Under the pieces are notes generated by a model. The model was not told the origin of the DNA. It did not search any database and saw only the letters and a list, made by a program, of their open reading frames with translations. 64,000 nucleotides of DNA from positions 354,536 through 418,535 of the forward strand of contig NMRA01000270.1 in NCBI GenBank assembly GCA_002633005.1, in the 5' to 3' direction. This document shows, piece after piece, positions 51,491 to 63,712 of this stretch. Source of the DNA: Phoronis australis. Its lineage: Eukaryota > Phoronida > Phoronidae. Within the stretch, counting starts at the first letter, position 1; each line of letters starts with the position of its first letter. Position numbers and translations under genes: made by a program.

Positions 51491-54320
51491 CTGCAACGAC
51501 CAGAGGCATTCATGAATGGCCAACGTCTTGCAGTGTGGGTCAAGAACTCTGACATGAGATCAACTGGATCACATTCAGAACTTGGAAATAAATAGGTGAA
51601 TGGTGATGTCAGCGTATTCAGATACCGTACATTGGTTGGATTACCATACATCAGAATTCAGGATTCAAATGAGGTCTTGTGAGTCAGCTAATGTGAGAAG
51701 ACATAAACTGGAATGAATGGCATGGCCCGCTTCCTCAACACTGAAACCCTTAAATTTCCACTACACACAAATGAAATAGAGTTGTTATCAATCAGAAAGA
51801 ATTTTGAATGTTCCCTTCCACGTTGACAAGATTCTATGTCCAATCCTAGTATTAGTTTCGCGAATTTACACTGGAGCTGTCGTACATATTCTACTCTATC
51901 ATCAAGTTCAACACCAGTCAGTATCACTTTACAGGGTTGCACATCTAGAAAATTAAGATACCCACCATTTCAAAGAGTGGGCTCAAAATGTACCATAAAT
52001 AAAGAGTTTCTGTCAAAAAATTATTCTCTTGTTGATTACCATTCCACTGAGCAGATTTCTTTCTATAACTCCGAAAGCGACCACTTTAACAGGAAATTCA
52101 ATCATAAAAGGCAGCCATTAATAGCGTACCAGCAGCATCTCCCATGAACAACGGAGTCCCTCCTCAGGAGTCACCAAATTGATGGTGAGATATACAGCCG
52201 TTTCATGAATAACGTCCTATGAAATATGAATGAAAACAGCCAGGTATCACGTGTCTATGATCGTGACAAATAACAACTGAACCACCAGGGAGAGCTAATA
52301 GACGCACTTGTCTGTTGGGCTGATCCATTTCACCTCGTTAAGCCTGCCTTAATGGATCATTACCATTAGGCATAAACAATGGCGGAACAATAGATATTGC
52401 ATACACCTGAGCCTAGACATGCGCAGGTGAGCCAACTCTTTAAGGCTTATTCTCTAACAATCATTAAAGGAAAAACCCAGGGGGCGCCACACACAAATGC
52501 GTATCTTACAACATTTTTCAGTTTCTAATGGCAGCAGTGCGTAATACTTTTGTGCTTCTTTCATAATGACAGACGCAACTTCTAAAATAATTCTTTGTCA
52601 AAACTTACGTCTTTCTGAACCCATTTCAAACTCCACACGTGCTGGCACTAAGATGACTGAGTTTACTTTCCATAACTTGAATACTTCTCCTGGGACCCAA
52701 GTTGTATATCAGTCAAACAAACAAATGGTAGGCCTACTGCTCACAGACATTGGTACAGCCCAAGGCAGAATAATGTGTGGGAAGGCAACAAATATGCGTA
52801 GGTTCAAACAGACTGACTACTTAAAACATGCCAGCTTTGTACTATAAGATCAACAAGCATGACTCACAGGGTGCATGAAGCCATCTCAACAACAGTAGTT
52901 ACAAATACCTGTCACGGGGTGTATTCCAGGTATTCAGGGCAGATATTTAGAAAGTGATAGTCCCAATAACCATCCCCTCTCTCTGATGTATTCAAGGTAA
53001 GACTCGCATCAGCAGTTGGCCATTGATAGTCCTATACATGACACATCAACACAAGCCACTCAGTGGTATGCATTGAGAAAACTACTGAAAGGTATTATAA
53101 AAGCAATGACAACAATATCATTAGGGACACCTACATACAGTCTATTATAATACAATGTTCTTCTTGACCTGTTTTAAAGCCTCACCACAACCTATTTGCT
53201 TGTACTTGTGCCACATTTGAACCCCACACCCCTCCTGACAGGTTTAAATGTCCTCCAGAACATGTTTGTATTTTAAGTTGTGAACACTACCAAGTACTGC
53301 TTGTAAATAATGTCATTACTTTGTGAAAAAAGATGTGATCAGTTTTCAAATAAAAAATGTTAAAATAAATATTACAAACTTATTTTTCTGCACTGCAGTA
53401 TATTAATTATTTCTGTACTATAATGAGTCAGCACGGTTGGTGGGGTTTACACACTTCCAACACCTTTGAGTCTACAGTTGTGGAGAGCGTTGTTCTAGAT
53501 GACCAATTCATCATCTACACAAGGTGAAAAGGTTTGTGTAAACTGTTAATAGATCATTTTATCCACTATCATGAAAGAGTGATCTCTTTGCACAACACTG
53601 CAAATACTTTCAAATTCATCATGTTTTTTTCAGTGCAACAACAAACCTCGCCCACATATACACGCCCACCTTCTCTGCCCGGGCCCAGGCAGACAAGCAC
53701 CGGACTTTAACTAAATATTTGCTCATGTTGCTCACGTGACTCATTTCAAAAATTTCCATCAGGATTTCCTACCAGAGTAGAAACATTAAAACTCAAGCAA
53801 TCTTTTAGTTCTCCAGACAACACGGCCGGCCGCATGGCGTGTTTGAATTTGGAAACGTGTTGGCAACAGTGTGCAGACTTCGTTGCTATGTCATTTATAA
53901 TGTTCAGCTAAAGATTTTCCAGGTTGAATATACTTTACTTAATTGCTTCCTCATTCCTTCAAATTATATTTAAGTACATCACCTTTAGCCAGGGAACTAC
54001 TTTAGTTGAAAGATTAACCGAAAACCAATTCAGCCACATTTGCACTAAAAAGAGTCTAATTTTGCAAATGAACTGCAAAATATTTAGCTTCTTCCAAACC
54101 CCGGTACATGAAAACAAGAAGAATGGCAAAGACTGGCTGAAAATGAAGCTTTAGTTTGAGAAATTCTTAAGCATACAGTTCATTGTTAACGCGATTCCAA
54201 AACATCATTTTGTAAAATTCGGAATAATCACAGCTGCTGTGTTGTGAACCTTAAAACACAGAAAATCGACTAGGGTATTTCCAATAATCCAATCAAATGA
54301 AAAACTGCGTAGAAGCATAC

Positions 54321-54397
54321 CTGTGTCCAAGTTGATCAAACTTCAAACGGAGGTTCACTTGGCAGGGCTCCCATGTGCTGACTCATACTGCACGGGC
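54321..54397 (-). other. Candidate 5' UTR exon of the DUSP gene
   Basis: A 77-nt block with acceptor ATATTGTATTGCAG and donor GGACACAG/GTATGC. No frame is open throughout. It carries a small upstream open frame, ATGAGTCAGCAC to TGA (16 codons). If spliced to 51490 it places an in-frame TGA 17 codons before the ATG at 51461. Identified by splice-site appearance alone. Confidence 0.3.
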
Positions 54398-55680
54398 CTG
54401 CAATACAATATGACAGATGACTCTCTGGACTACTGATAATATGCAAACCATGATAACATGTGGGGAAGTCCTTCAGCAGCCCAGCCATATCAATGACAAG
54501 ACAAATAACACACAGTCATTTTTGTGGCCCCTGAATACATTTGGGTTTATCTTATTGTTATCATTGCTTCTGGAAATTTCACTGGAATGCTGCCAAACTA
54601 TTTACTTGTATAGACTTGTTGAGCAAACTTGGCCACACAGAATATGGATTGCGCAACAGAAATATGAAATTACAACAACTGTTGAAGAATTGCATAATAC
54701 AAATATTTATCAAATAATTAAACTGAATCAGAGTATTACACAATGATGTCCTGAATGGCAGAACAGTTCCTTTCATTGGACTCTGGTAAAAATCCACAAG
54801 GTATTGGTCAGGTGTTAAAATATGGTATTGCTAAACTAGTAATTGATGCAGCGCATGCAAAAATTCACACATCATTCAGAGCATCGGCCACACGCTCGTG
54901 CGTTGAAGCAAAGAAGGGAATAAAAAACAAGCCATATTCAGCTTTAATACAAGGGAATGAGTTGACACGACGCGAGTTGATCCATGTCACCTTTTAAACA
55001 TGACTCTGTTGGAAAACACGACAACGCGGAAGTTGTTTGTGCGTGATCAGCTTTACAAAATAAGAAAGTAAACAAAATTTCAAATTCAAAAAAAATTCTT
55101 TGGGATTGAGCAAATCAGCAAGGTGCTTACACTTATTGGCACCCAATTTGTCAAGTCCGGGATGATTGCAATGGTAATATAGGTAAGCGCAAATGAAAGC
55201 ATTGGTTGCGCCTTTATACTGTTTTGCGTTTGGACATATACTTGACGCGGAACAAGATGACAAAACTTGCTCTACCTCATTGCAAAGAGTCTTACACAAA
55301 CATTTTTTTCAAACGAGTATTGTAGGTAATCACTGGACTTGTGACTTTCAACCTCAGTTTACCCTCTCCCTCCTAACAATATCAGTAAATTCTTGTAGAC
55401 TGAGTATAAAATCAACAACTACTCTGTTCACAACCTGAAAATGCTAGTATTTTTGCTAGTAGTAGCATAAACACTATACTCCTCCCAATTCTACAAAAGC
55501 ACCACAAAAACCTCCCATTTCGTTCTAACTCGTTGCATCAGCAGTTTTTAAATCCAGACTAAAGCCAGATAACAATCAGACCATTGCTGAGGTCTTTTGT
55601 CCAACATCACAGCTCACAAGTCAATTGTTCAATAGGCTTCAAAGTGTTACAAAAACCAAATGTAACTTTTTTCATCAACA

Positions 55681-55794
55681 GGTACCAGAGAACCAAACAG
55701 GTACCAGAGAACCAAACAGGTACCAGAGAACCAAACAAGTACCAGAGAACCAAACACGTACCAGAGAACCAAACAGGTACCAGAGAACCGAACG
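55681..55794. repeat. Minisatellite, 19-bp unit x 6
   Basis: GGTACCAGAGAACCAAACA repeated six times with a few substitutions in the later copies. The unit is not divisible by 3, and it stays open in several frames, which explains the TREPN/PENQT peptide repeats; they are not a gene. Confidence 0.97.
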
Positions 55795-58700
55795 GCCTTA
55801 TATCAGGCTTCCTGACACAGGGTTCTTGAGGACAGCAGTTCTTGTACAAATCTACAAGGTGCCATGAAACGATCACAGTTTCTAATGATAGAACTGTAAA
55901 AAGACACGTAACAATTGCGCCTCGTTGATTAACAAAATGAATTTTCTGATAGACTGGAAAACAACTTTCTGACATTCCGATTGGATAGATGTTGAGAAGT
56001 ACAGAAGTATACAGGTATATCTATGGTTTTCAGATATGCCTTTAAGGCTCGTGGCTACTAGAACAACAAGAGACTAAACTGATGTGTTCCACACAAGTCC
56101 ATTTGGTGTTACTTGCCCAAGATCACACCACCTAGAATAAAATGATTCCTGCTAAATCCTGGACAAAATGTTTACAATAAACGACCAAACGAGACAAGAA
56201 CACTGATGCCCACACACAGATTTCTGCGTATTGTTCATCATCTTCTCCAGAGATGGCGCTGAGAAAGAAATTGCAAAATTTGGCAATTATTTTTTCCGAT
56301 ATTGGTTCCGATGGTGTGGAAACTATGGAAAATTCAAAGTTATTTAGCCAAATTTCAAACAAAGATTAAGAAAATTTTAGACTATTATTATCCTGGCTTG
56401 TACCGTGTACTATTATTATAAAACACCCTTTGGACAAAGTTTTCATTTTTACAGCCAGACAATCAGACTTTGAAAAAACAAATTGATAATTTTGTTATTT
56501 TTGGGCAAAATACGAGAATTACTGCAACTGCTGGCGAAAATTACCATCAAAGCATTGGTAGCAATTTATCTCCCTTAGAATTAGACGAAGGCGAACTGAC
56601 TCCGAGGCTGTGTTTGATATATTATTCAGTTTTTTAGTGCAATCCAATAATTGGACCAGAGAAAGTTCAGAAATCAAAAGACGCATGCTCTGCACATGCC
56701 AATGCCCGGGAAATTAGCTCAATTAAGGGAAATGATTGACCAACTTTGGGATTGCTAATAAGACGGGGTCAGATAAATTTTTAGTACCATCTCATTTATC
56801 AAATACCAGACAACTGTGACTGCGATGGTCAGGAAGTGAATTGTAAAAATGCCGTAAGTACAACAGACAGGGGATTATCAACAGGACTCCACGTTTTTTC
56901 AACTGGGAATTATATAGATTCATCATCCAGAACAGCCAGTATACCAGTAGCGACACCTAATGGCAGAAAAAAACTCCCAGCTCAGTCAATAGCCAAACAA
57001 AAGTCAAAAGAAACTTTACAAATGTAAAACAAGTTGACGACCAGTTGAAAAGTCGCCAGTGTTTCACTCACGCCACCTCAGGTTCCAGTTTGAACACATC
57101 CTGGCAGCACATGGTATAGAGTATTTACGCAACATTTAAGTTCACAAAACACAATTTAGCAGCTACCTGTTACCATCAGAGGAAAAATCTACCAATACAT
57201 TAGAGGGGTTTTCACAGGTATCAAAAGGCTTATCAACAAGCTTGTACAAGCTCACAATTCTAAAACACAATTCAGTAAAGGTGACTGACCCCCAGTGGTC
57301 AATACTGTAGTACTACTTTCTAGTTAGTGTCTTAAAGAGCGACATTCACTACGCGTGTAAATATATGGCCGGCAGTTATTAACTTCATCTCTTCTTAACA
57401 ACCACCTTTTCTGGTTCTCATTAACGATCAATATCGTGGGCCTGAGTCAATGAACGATGAACAGTTCATTCACAATCATGTTCACAACCAATCTGTCACA
57501 ATAATAACATTGACAAAATGAAGTAATCCATACAAAAGAGACCCATTGATACACATTCTAAGAAAAAATACATGACATTAGTCAAAAAATAATCATTTTT
57601 TACAAAATACCTAATAACTTGCTATAGTGTATAAGTTTGGTATCAGATGAATTAAACTACTGAAAGCATTCAGTGAACGCCCCTACTGACATAAGCACCC
57701 ATCCCTACTTTTTAAAATTTCAGATCAAGCACTCACTGGTCAGCAAAGCACCCACATGTATTACGCTCACCAGAATTGATTTTCAAAATGGTAAAACATG
57801 CTTTCAACCGTAGAAACTGACCAGTGTAGGTGTAGCCAGGTGTTACAGTCATTGAACGGACATTTTTTTTCTCTTACTGTCTTGTGCAGTGCATAAAAAA
57901 CAGCCACAAATACCAACACTATAGTCAGCTACAACCTCTCATAATTATTTTTCCAAAAAAGAACTATTATTTTTCCATGGCTTTAAGAGCCCAGCTTCGT
58001 TTACCTCCGAAGCCAAAGTGACAGGCATGTCAGTGTTGGTAACATTGGAAGGTTGAACACAATGCAGCCCCATAAAAATTTGCAAAAAGCAAGACACCTA
58101 TGTCAGATAACATAAGCAACTCCGATAGCACGAAAATCAGGCTTTACAAGTGCTCGATGGATAGTGCAGCATTGTGAGTTCTCAAGTGCCGTGTACATTC
58201 AGGATAGGAGTTTTACGATTTTTTTTGAAGCTAAGAAGGAGCATAAAACAAAAACGACATCAGACAAAATCTAGTCATGACGTCGATACTTCTGCTTTGC
58301 TACCAACATACCTTCTTGCTGCTGAATGTACCTATTAGGACATTGTGACATGATCAAACTAGAGTAAAAATTCTTCATTTTGGGACAAAAGTGATTGCTA
58401 GTTTTCAATTTTAAGAGGCTCGCCATATTGTTGCAAATGCTCAAAATTTTACCAAAGGTAGTTTGGTAATAACTACACCAAACAAACCGTGCTTAAACCA
58501 AAGTAGACTTTCTTGAGAAGTTATTTTTGTTGGCAAACTTAAAAAAATCAAATTTCGCATGTCCACCATATTGTATCCCGAAAAGAAGAATTTTTAATCT
58601 GTAGGTTTGACTTTCAGAAAACGCATGCTTTTTCTGCATTAAAACCTACAGTCTTCTCCACAATTGGCTAAGTACAGACTGGTGGATAAGGTCCTAAATA

Positions 58701-59147
58701 AAATTCATAAAATAAAAATCCCAGTCCACCAAAGCCCTAACATAAGACTAGACACACACACAGTGTCTGTGCTCATGGAGATGATCCTTCCAATATATTC
58801 CTGACACTTCAGGCCAGTTATTCTTGGCTCCACTTTGGCCTACTTACAAGGACAACATGTGTTCTGGGTTGAGTTTAGCATGACCTTCCACAGTCATCAG
58901 GCCATAACTGATGGTGAAAGTGGAAAGACTTCTTTGAGCACTGCAAAGCTTTAAATAAAAGCTGGCTCTTTAATACTACAGGAGTCTAACTCTGTAATAT
59001 ATTGTCAGGACTAAATGAGTGAAAGAACAGCAATCAACGATTTTCTTTACTTTTGTAATTTCGACTTTATAAATCACTGTACTCCAACAAATGTTGACCT
59101 ACAAAGGCCTACAACACAATTGGTATCAGAGCTTAGGTTAAGGTAAA

Positions 59148-59395
59148 AATGCTCCAGTTTGGGACAGACTCCAGAATTTGGGACAGGCTCTAGAATTTGG
59201 GACACAGAAATTCCAGCAAAAATTGGATTTTCATCCTTTTCTAATTTTGTACAATTGTGATTTTACCATTCACCATATTTCTCAAATTTCAGACAATGAG
59301 TTTTCAATTTATGAAGTGGTTAATTTTGCCCTCTGTTCGGTGATTCTTGAATTTGGGACAGCCAAAACTGCGTATTTCTAAAATTTGAGACAGGC
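59148..59395. repeat. Dispersed TTTGGGACA repeats
   Basis: Tandem-like copies of GAATTTGGGACAGGCTC at 59156-59206, then again near 59349-59365 and 59374-59394. Probably one internal repeat of an unclassified element. Confidence 0.6.
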
Positions 59396-60079
59396 TCTGA
59401 CCTTGAGTTAATGGATTAATTTTTCACTGTCCTAAATTGAAGAATTTTCGCAATAAAAATTTCAGTCATAACACAAGAGATAGAAGTGTGTAATACATGA
59501 TGGGTGTGTACTGGAACAAAATGGCATCCTACACTAACCACAAAAATCTTGGCACACAAATCATTTTGCCACAAACAACACCTTTCAAAATATTGCCCTT
59601 AGCTTATTAAACTATCAAAGTGACAAACATGTTTTTAAGCTTCCAACACAACAGTGATTTTAGCAGCACTTTTCTCTAAAGGATTTAGCATAATTTAAAC
59701 AATTCTGCAACACATTGACTTAAAACTGATATTGAAATTATTATTAAAATAACAGATAATAAACAACAAACAATTTGGGAAATTCTAGCTCTTACTTTGA
59801 TCTACTGAAATTTTCATTCAAGTGCATGATAAACAGTTTAGATTACAGCTTATTCATGTGATACACCACTAATGCGCTACAAATACATTACGGCTGACAT
59901 CATTTCCTAATTTGGAAACTGACAACCAACACGTGCTTTCCGAGAAAAAAATGGAGGATCAATGAGTCTGTATTATTGCATAGCAGTGGGTATTTAATAA
60001 GAAGGGATAGTAATGACGCTTAATTACAACTGCATAGAGTACAACAGGTTACACTGTTACAACGGAACTTTCCATAGAT

Positions 60080-60490
60080 AAGCCCACCTGATGAAGCACT
60101 CATGGGCATTTATTCGGAAAATTATGCCTAATAAACGTCCATGGGCGTTTATTTGGCGTTACAACTTCTGGTGTCACGTGTCCAGATAATGAGGGGGTTT
60201 ATTCGGAAAATTTCCGCTTAAAAGCTCACTCAGTGTCAACATTATGTCTCAAATTCAGTTTTGCAGAAAATTTATCATTTATAAAAATGAACAAGGCTTT
60301 AGCGAACTATGCATTTGTTAACATAAATTTAAAAACACACTTTTAAGTAAAATTGTCAAAGTCAGCAAAACTATGACTTTCCGTTTACAAGTTCCCCTTT
60401 TTCAAATAAATGCCCAAGTGTTTATTTGGTGTTACTAAAACACTTAAAAATTTTCGTTTTCCAAATACACGCCCATGGGCGTGGGTTTTT
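60080..60490. repeat. Unclassified repeat with GGGCGTTTATTTGG blocks
   Basis: Direct copies of a block like GGGCGTTTATTTGGCGTTAC occur near 60109, 60144, 60193 and 60416. Palindromes such as CACGCCCATGGGCGTG near 60461-60480 add to it. The ends are not resolved. Confidence 0.5.
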
Positions 60491-61099
60491 CTAAAGAAAT
60501 TCCTTATTCCAGGTACTTATAGGCACCTAAAGATGTGTAACCAAAACTAAATACACTAATAAAAGAAAATTGAAAGACCTATGAAAGACAAAAAGTATTC
60601 TAAAGCAATATACCGACATCAAGAAATAAAGACCATGTGATTTACGAATCTGTTGTATCTTCACAAACACCACACAGATATGACCATGACTAATACAATC
60701 AACAGGTCTTGAAGACTTCCATGTGGCAATATTGCAGACGACAGTATTTCAAATGGGCAAAAAAACAGCAGAAATATAAAACTCGAGATGGTATTTTACA
60801 ATGTTGTACAAATAATTTTCACCCATAGTCGTTCTTAAACAAAATCAACAACCCCTGGCACAGCTTAGAACGAAGCCTCAATATTACTTGTGATGTGGCA
60901 TCTGCAGTGCTCAGTGGTAGGAGGGAGTGATCGGGAGGAAGACAACTGTGTAACAGAATTCGATTGAAAACAAAAGTTTAAACGCAGTATTTTTGTAAAT
61001 ACATTGAGCATTTTGACGCATCATTCGTATAAAATTAACATTTACTGATAAGTTGATAAAATGTAAAGTGAAGCAACAGAGCAGTAAACTATCAGATAC

Positions 61100-61200
61100 C
61101 TGCTTACGTCGTGAAATCAATGCACTCGAGATGCGAGGTCGAAGAATAAATCGACGACGGCTGGTCAGTTCCTGTTCTTCTCGATTCGCCAAGCCACCCA
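61100..61200 (-). promoter_or_regulatory. CpG-rich candidate first exon/promoter
   Basis: About ten CpGs in 100 bp within an otherwise CpG-poor region, ending on the minus strand in a donor-like GTAAGCAG/GTATCT. An open frame starts MGGLANREEQELTSRRRF, but it matches nothing known to me. It could be a non-coding first exon of the DUSP gene. Inference only. Confidence 0.3.
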
Positions 61201-61807
61201 ACTAACTTTTGGTCCCCAGATACGTCAGAACAAAACTTGATTAACAGTCACCTGGGTATTACTTTTCACAGAAATTACTTCGAGCATTTCATTTCTCAAG
61301 CGTAATTAAGCAGCGAATACCATTTTGAAATCGATTCAGTGACACATATTATTCCATAGTTAGAGATGAATCATCTGTAGCCAATCAGGGAGCTTGAGAA
61401 AGTTTGGCTCCGTCGACTAATTAAAATGAAATTTTCAACAGAACCGTTTTCCTGAGGACATTGTTCCGAGGTATCGAAAAACATGCGACTGTCTTACGTT
61501 CTACGGTGCATGGAAAGAATAACCACCCTTTCACTTTTGTTTGTTGATTGTTATTAAAAATTTATGATTGACATGAGGGGTATTTGGCATAGCAATGGAG
61601 GGGTTTATGAAAGGTGTGTTTCCGACATCATCAGTGTTTTTACAGTCTGACCGCACATTTAGCCACGATAAAGTGCAACGTTCATGTGAAGAAAACCTTA
61701 AGGTCATAAGCAACATACGCAGTGATAGGTACGATGGTACGGCACTTGGGTTTTGGTTCCTTTACAATGTGTTTCAATTTCGTGCCCCATATCTGGACCT
61801 CAATCAA

Positions 61808-61822
61808 CACGTGTCACGTGAC
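61808..61822. promoter_or_regulatory. Paired E-boxes (CACGTG x 2)
   Basis: CACGTGTCACGTGAC contains two CACGTG cores 1 bp apart. The second sits in GTCACGTGAC, the palindromic site favoured by USF/MITF/TFE-type bHLH-zip factors. Located about 0.6-0.7 kb upstream (minus-strand sense) of the CpG-rich block. Confidence 0.4.
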
Positions 61823-62348
61823 AAGTTGGTTTTGCACTTATTTGTTTTTGCACTTATTTTCTGCTTTTTCCCGAGCTTGCACTGATGCCATGAAACTTGT
61901 GAAAACTTTTTTGAATTTGCTATTGAAGCATGTAATCACATTTTTTCACTAGCGCTAGGTTAGGTTAGGTCAAGGGAATGTAGACCGTCCGTGACCAGCC
62001 ATTCAGGAAGTTTTGTAAGAGTTTGTTCTCCGGACCAAACCGGGCGTGCGTTCAGTAGACGCTAGGACCTAGCTAAAACCTAGTCAAAGTCACGTGTTCT
62101 CATTTAAAATGCACGGCAATATCTCACGTAATCTCGCGAAGTCTTGTTTTTTGCGTGGTCCTAGCGTTACTGAACTGGAGGCTGCCCTTTGTCCGGCTCT
62201 GCTAATGCTATGGTCTGGTGGTTCTCATGGGTAAGTCTCCTACTGGTAGTTATCGCTGCGAGGCCTAACAAGTTAAGATTTACCTGCAGTCCATAAACTT
62301 TTTCCCATTTTGATATTCTCTCGCTATTCTTTACTTTGTCTTTGGTGC

Positions 62349-63711
62349 CAGGGCTCGACATAACGAGCTGCTCGCATTTGCGACCTGAAATTTGGAAATG
62401 CGAGCTGAGATTTTGGCCAGCTCGCATTAAGTCGCAAAATGCGACCTGGAATTTCCAACCTATGCGAGCTGAGTTTTTAAACTTCGCGGCAGATACCTGG
62501 GAAATGTTGAGCAACTCGGGTGATTCCGACCGTTATTTGATTGTTGCCAAATCAAGTTCAAAAGAACATTCATTGAGAAAAGCGCTCCCGATGACTTGTA
62601 AACATGTCGTATGAACAAGGGAATGCAGAATTGGTCTTAGACGCATTTTATTGACCAATACTTTCGGCTTTTTGCTAATTTCCGGAGGTGCCGAAGAAAG
62701 TTTCAGACCTCGGAATAACATGTGATAGTACGTCAGAAAGCAGCGGTGTTTCTACTAATTCTTAAACAACGAAATTACCAAACTTAGTGGTGGAAAAACA
62801 TTTATTTTACATGTAAGGTGTCCTTAATATCAAATTACGGCAACACCCACGGCAATATGCCTGATTGCACTGCGGCACTGGTCGGTTCCACTGTTAGCGC
62901 CGGAAAGCGGTCCCGGCAGACGATCGTCGTGACTTGGAAAAATGCGTCTCGTTTTTTTACGACGGGCATGCCTTTACGCGCTTTCGGCAGAATAGTAGAA
63001 ACCCGCACCGTCGGAAATCATTTCGAGGCTTTTTATTTCATGGAAAACCAATTGGCTACGTACCGATAAACAGCATAAGTCCCACATTTTTTGTTGTGAA
63101 ATTTGCACTGAATTGTTTCCGCGTATCAATAAGTCATTCAGCGAGTATGGCAACGTTTCACGAATTTCTTCCGACAGGATGTTTTTTCAAACGCCAAGTT
63201 GAAAAATTTGGCCTGCGAACAAATGGAAGGACTTCGCACTCAGAGTTATCAATCTTTGGATCTTTAACGACTTTGATGACAGTCATATAGCAAGTCCTAG
63301 AAAAGTCGCAGATACTTTTTCAACAAGTATTTTCTACTTTTTCTCGTTGCACACTTAGCTAATCGAATGCATGTGTCGGTTAGAAAGCACTGATTTAACT
63401 TTCATGTCGGCAACTGCCTTGCGCTCCAGGGTCTTTCACTGGTTGGCGCCAGTGAAGAATGGTAACCGGTGCATGCATGATATGCTTGTAAGAACTCAGT
63501 TTTGCGACATAAAATTTGTGAGTATTTACCGTCGCAAGAGCATAATCTAGGCATTTTCTGATGACTTAAAAGCCAATTTTGGTCCGTAAAAATGGCGGGA
63601 AATTTTCGCGACCTGGAATTTATCAATGCGAGCTGGATTTTGAAAATGTGACCTAGGATTTTGGCTTGGTTGCAAAATGCTACCTGGCGATTTTCATAGC
63701 GTCGAGCCCTG
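62349..63711. mobile_element. CAGGG-type DNA transposon (hAT-like), non-autonomous, 1.36 kb
   Basis: Ends CAGGGCTCGAC (62349-62359) and GTCGAGCCCTG (63701-63711) are exact inverted repeats. Subterminal blocks GCGACCTGGAATTT and ATGCGAGCTG recur near both ends. GGTGC directly flanks both sides (62344-62348 and 63712-63716), a possible 5-bp target duplication rather than the 8 bp usual for hAT. The interior frames (62818-63069, 62934-63290) do not resemble a transposase. Confidence 0.8.
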
Positions 63712-63712
63712 G

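Noticed and set aside
55584-55975. Repeat-protein-like open frames (TREPN, WYLFGSLVP)
   Set aside because: They are explained by the 19-bp minisatellite, which is open in several frames on both strands.
57060-57115. Possible 5' exon ending at GTGAGTGAAAC on the minus strand
   Set aside because: Good donor but only a very short block and no way to link it to the gene.
61961-61978. Telomere-like TAGGTTAGGTTAGG
   Set aside because: Only about two to three units of a 6-mer; too short for a telomeric or interstitial telomere array.
62818-63290. Frames within the CAGGG element as transposase
   Set aside because: Short, overlapping, and without recognisable DDE/hAT residues.
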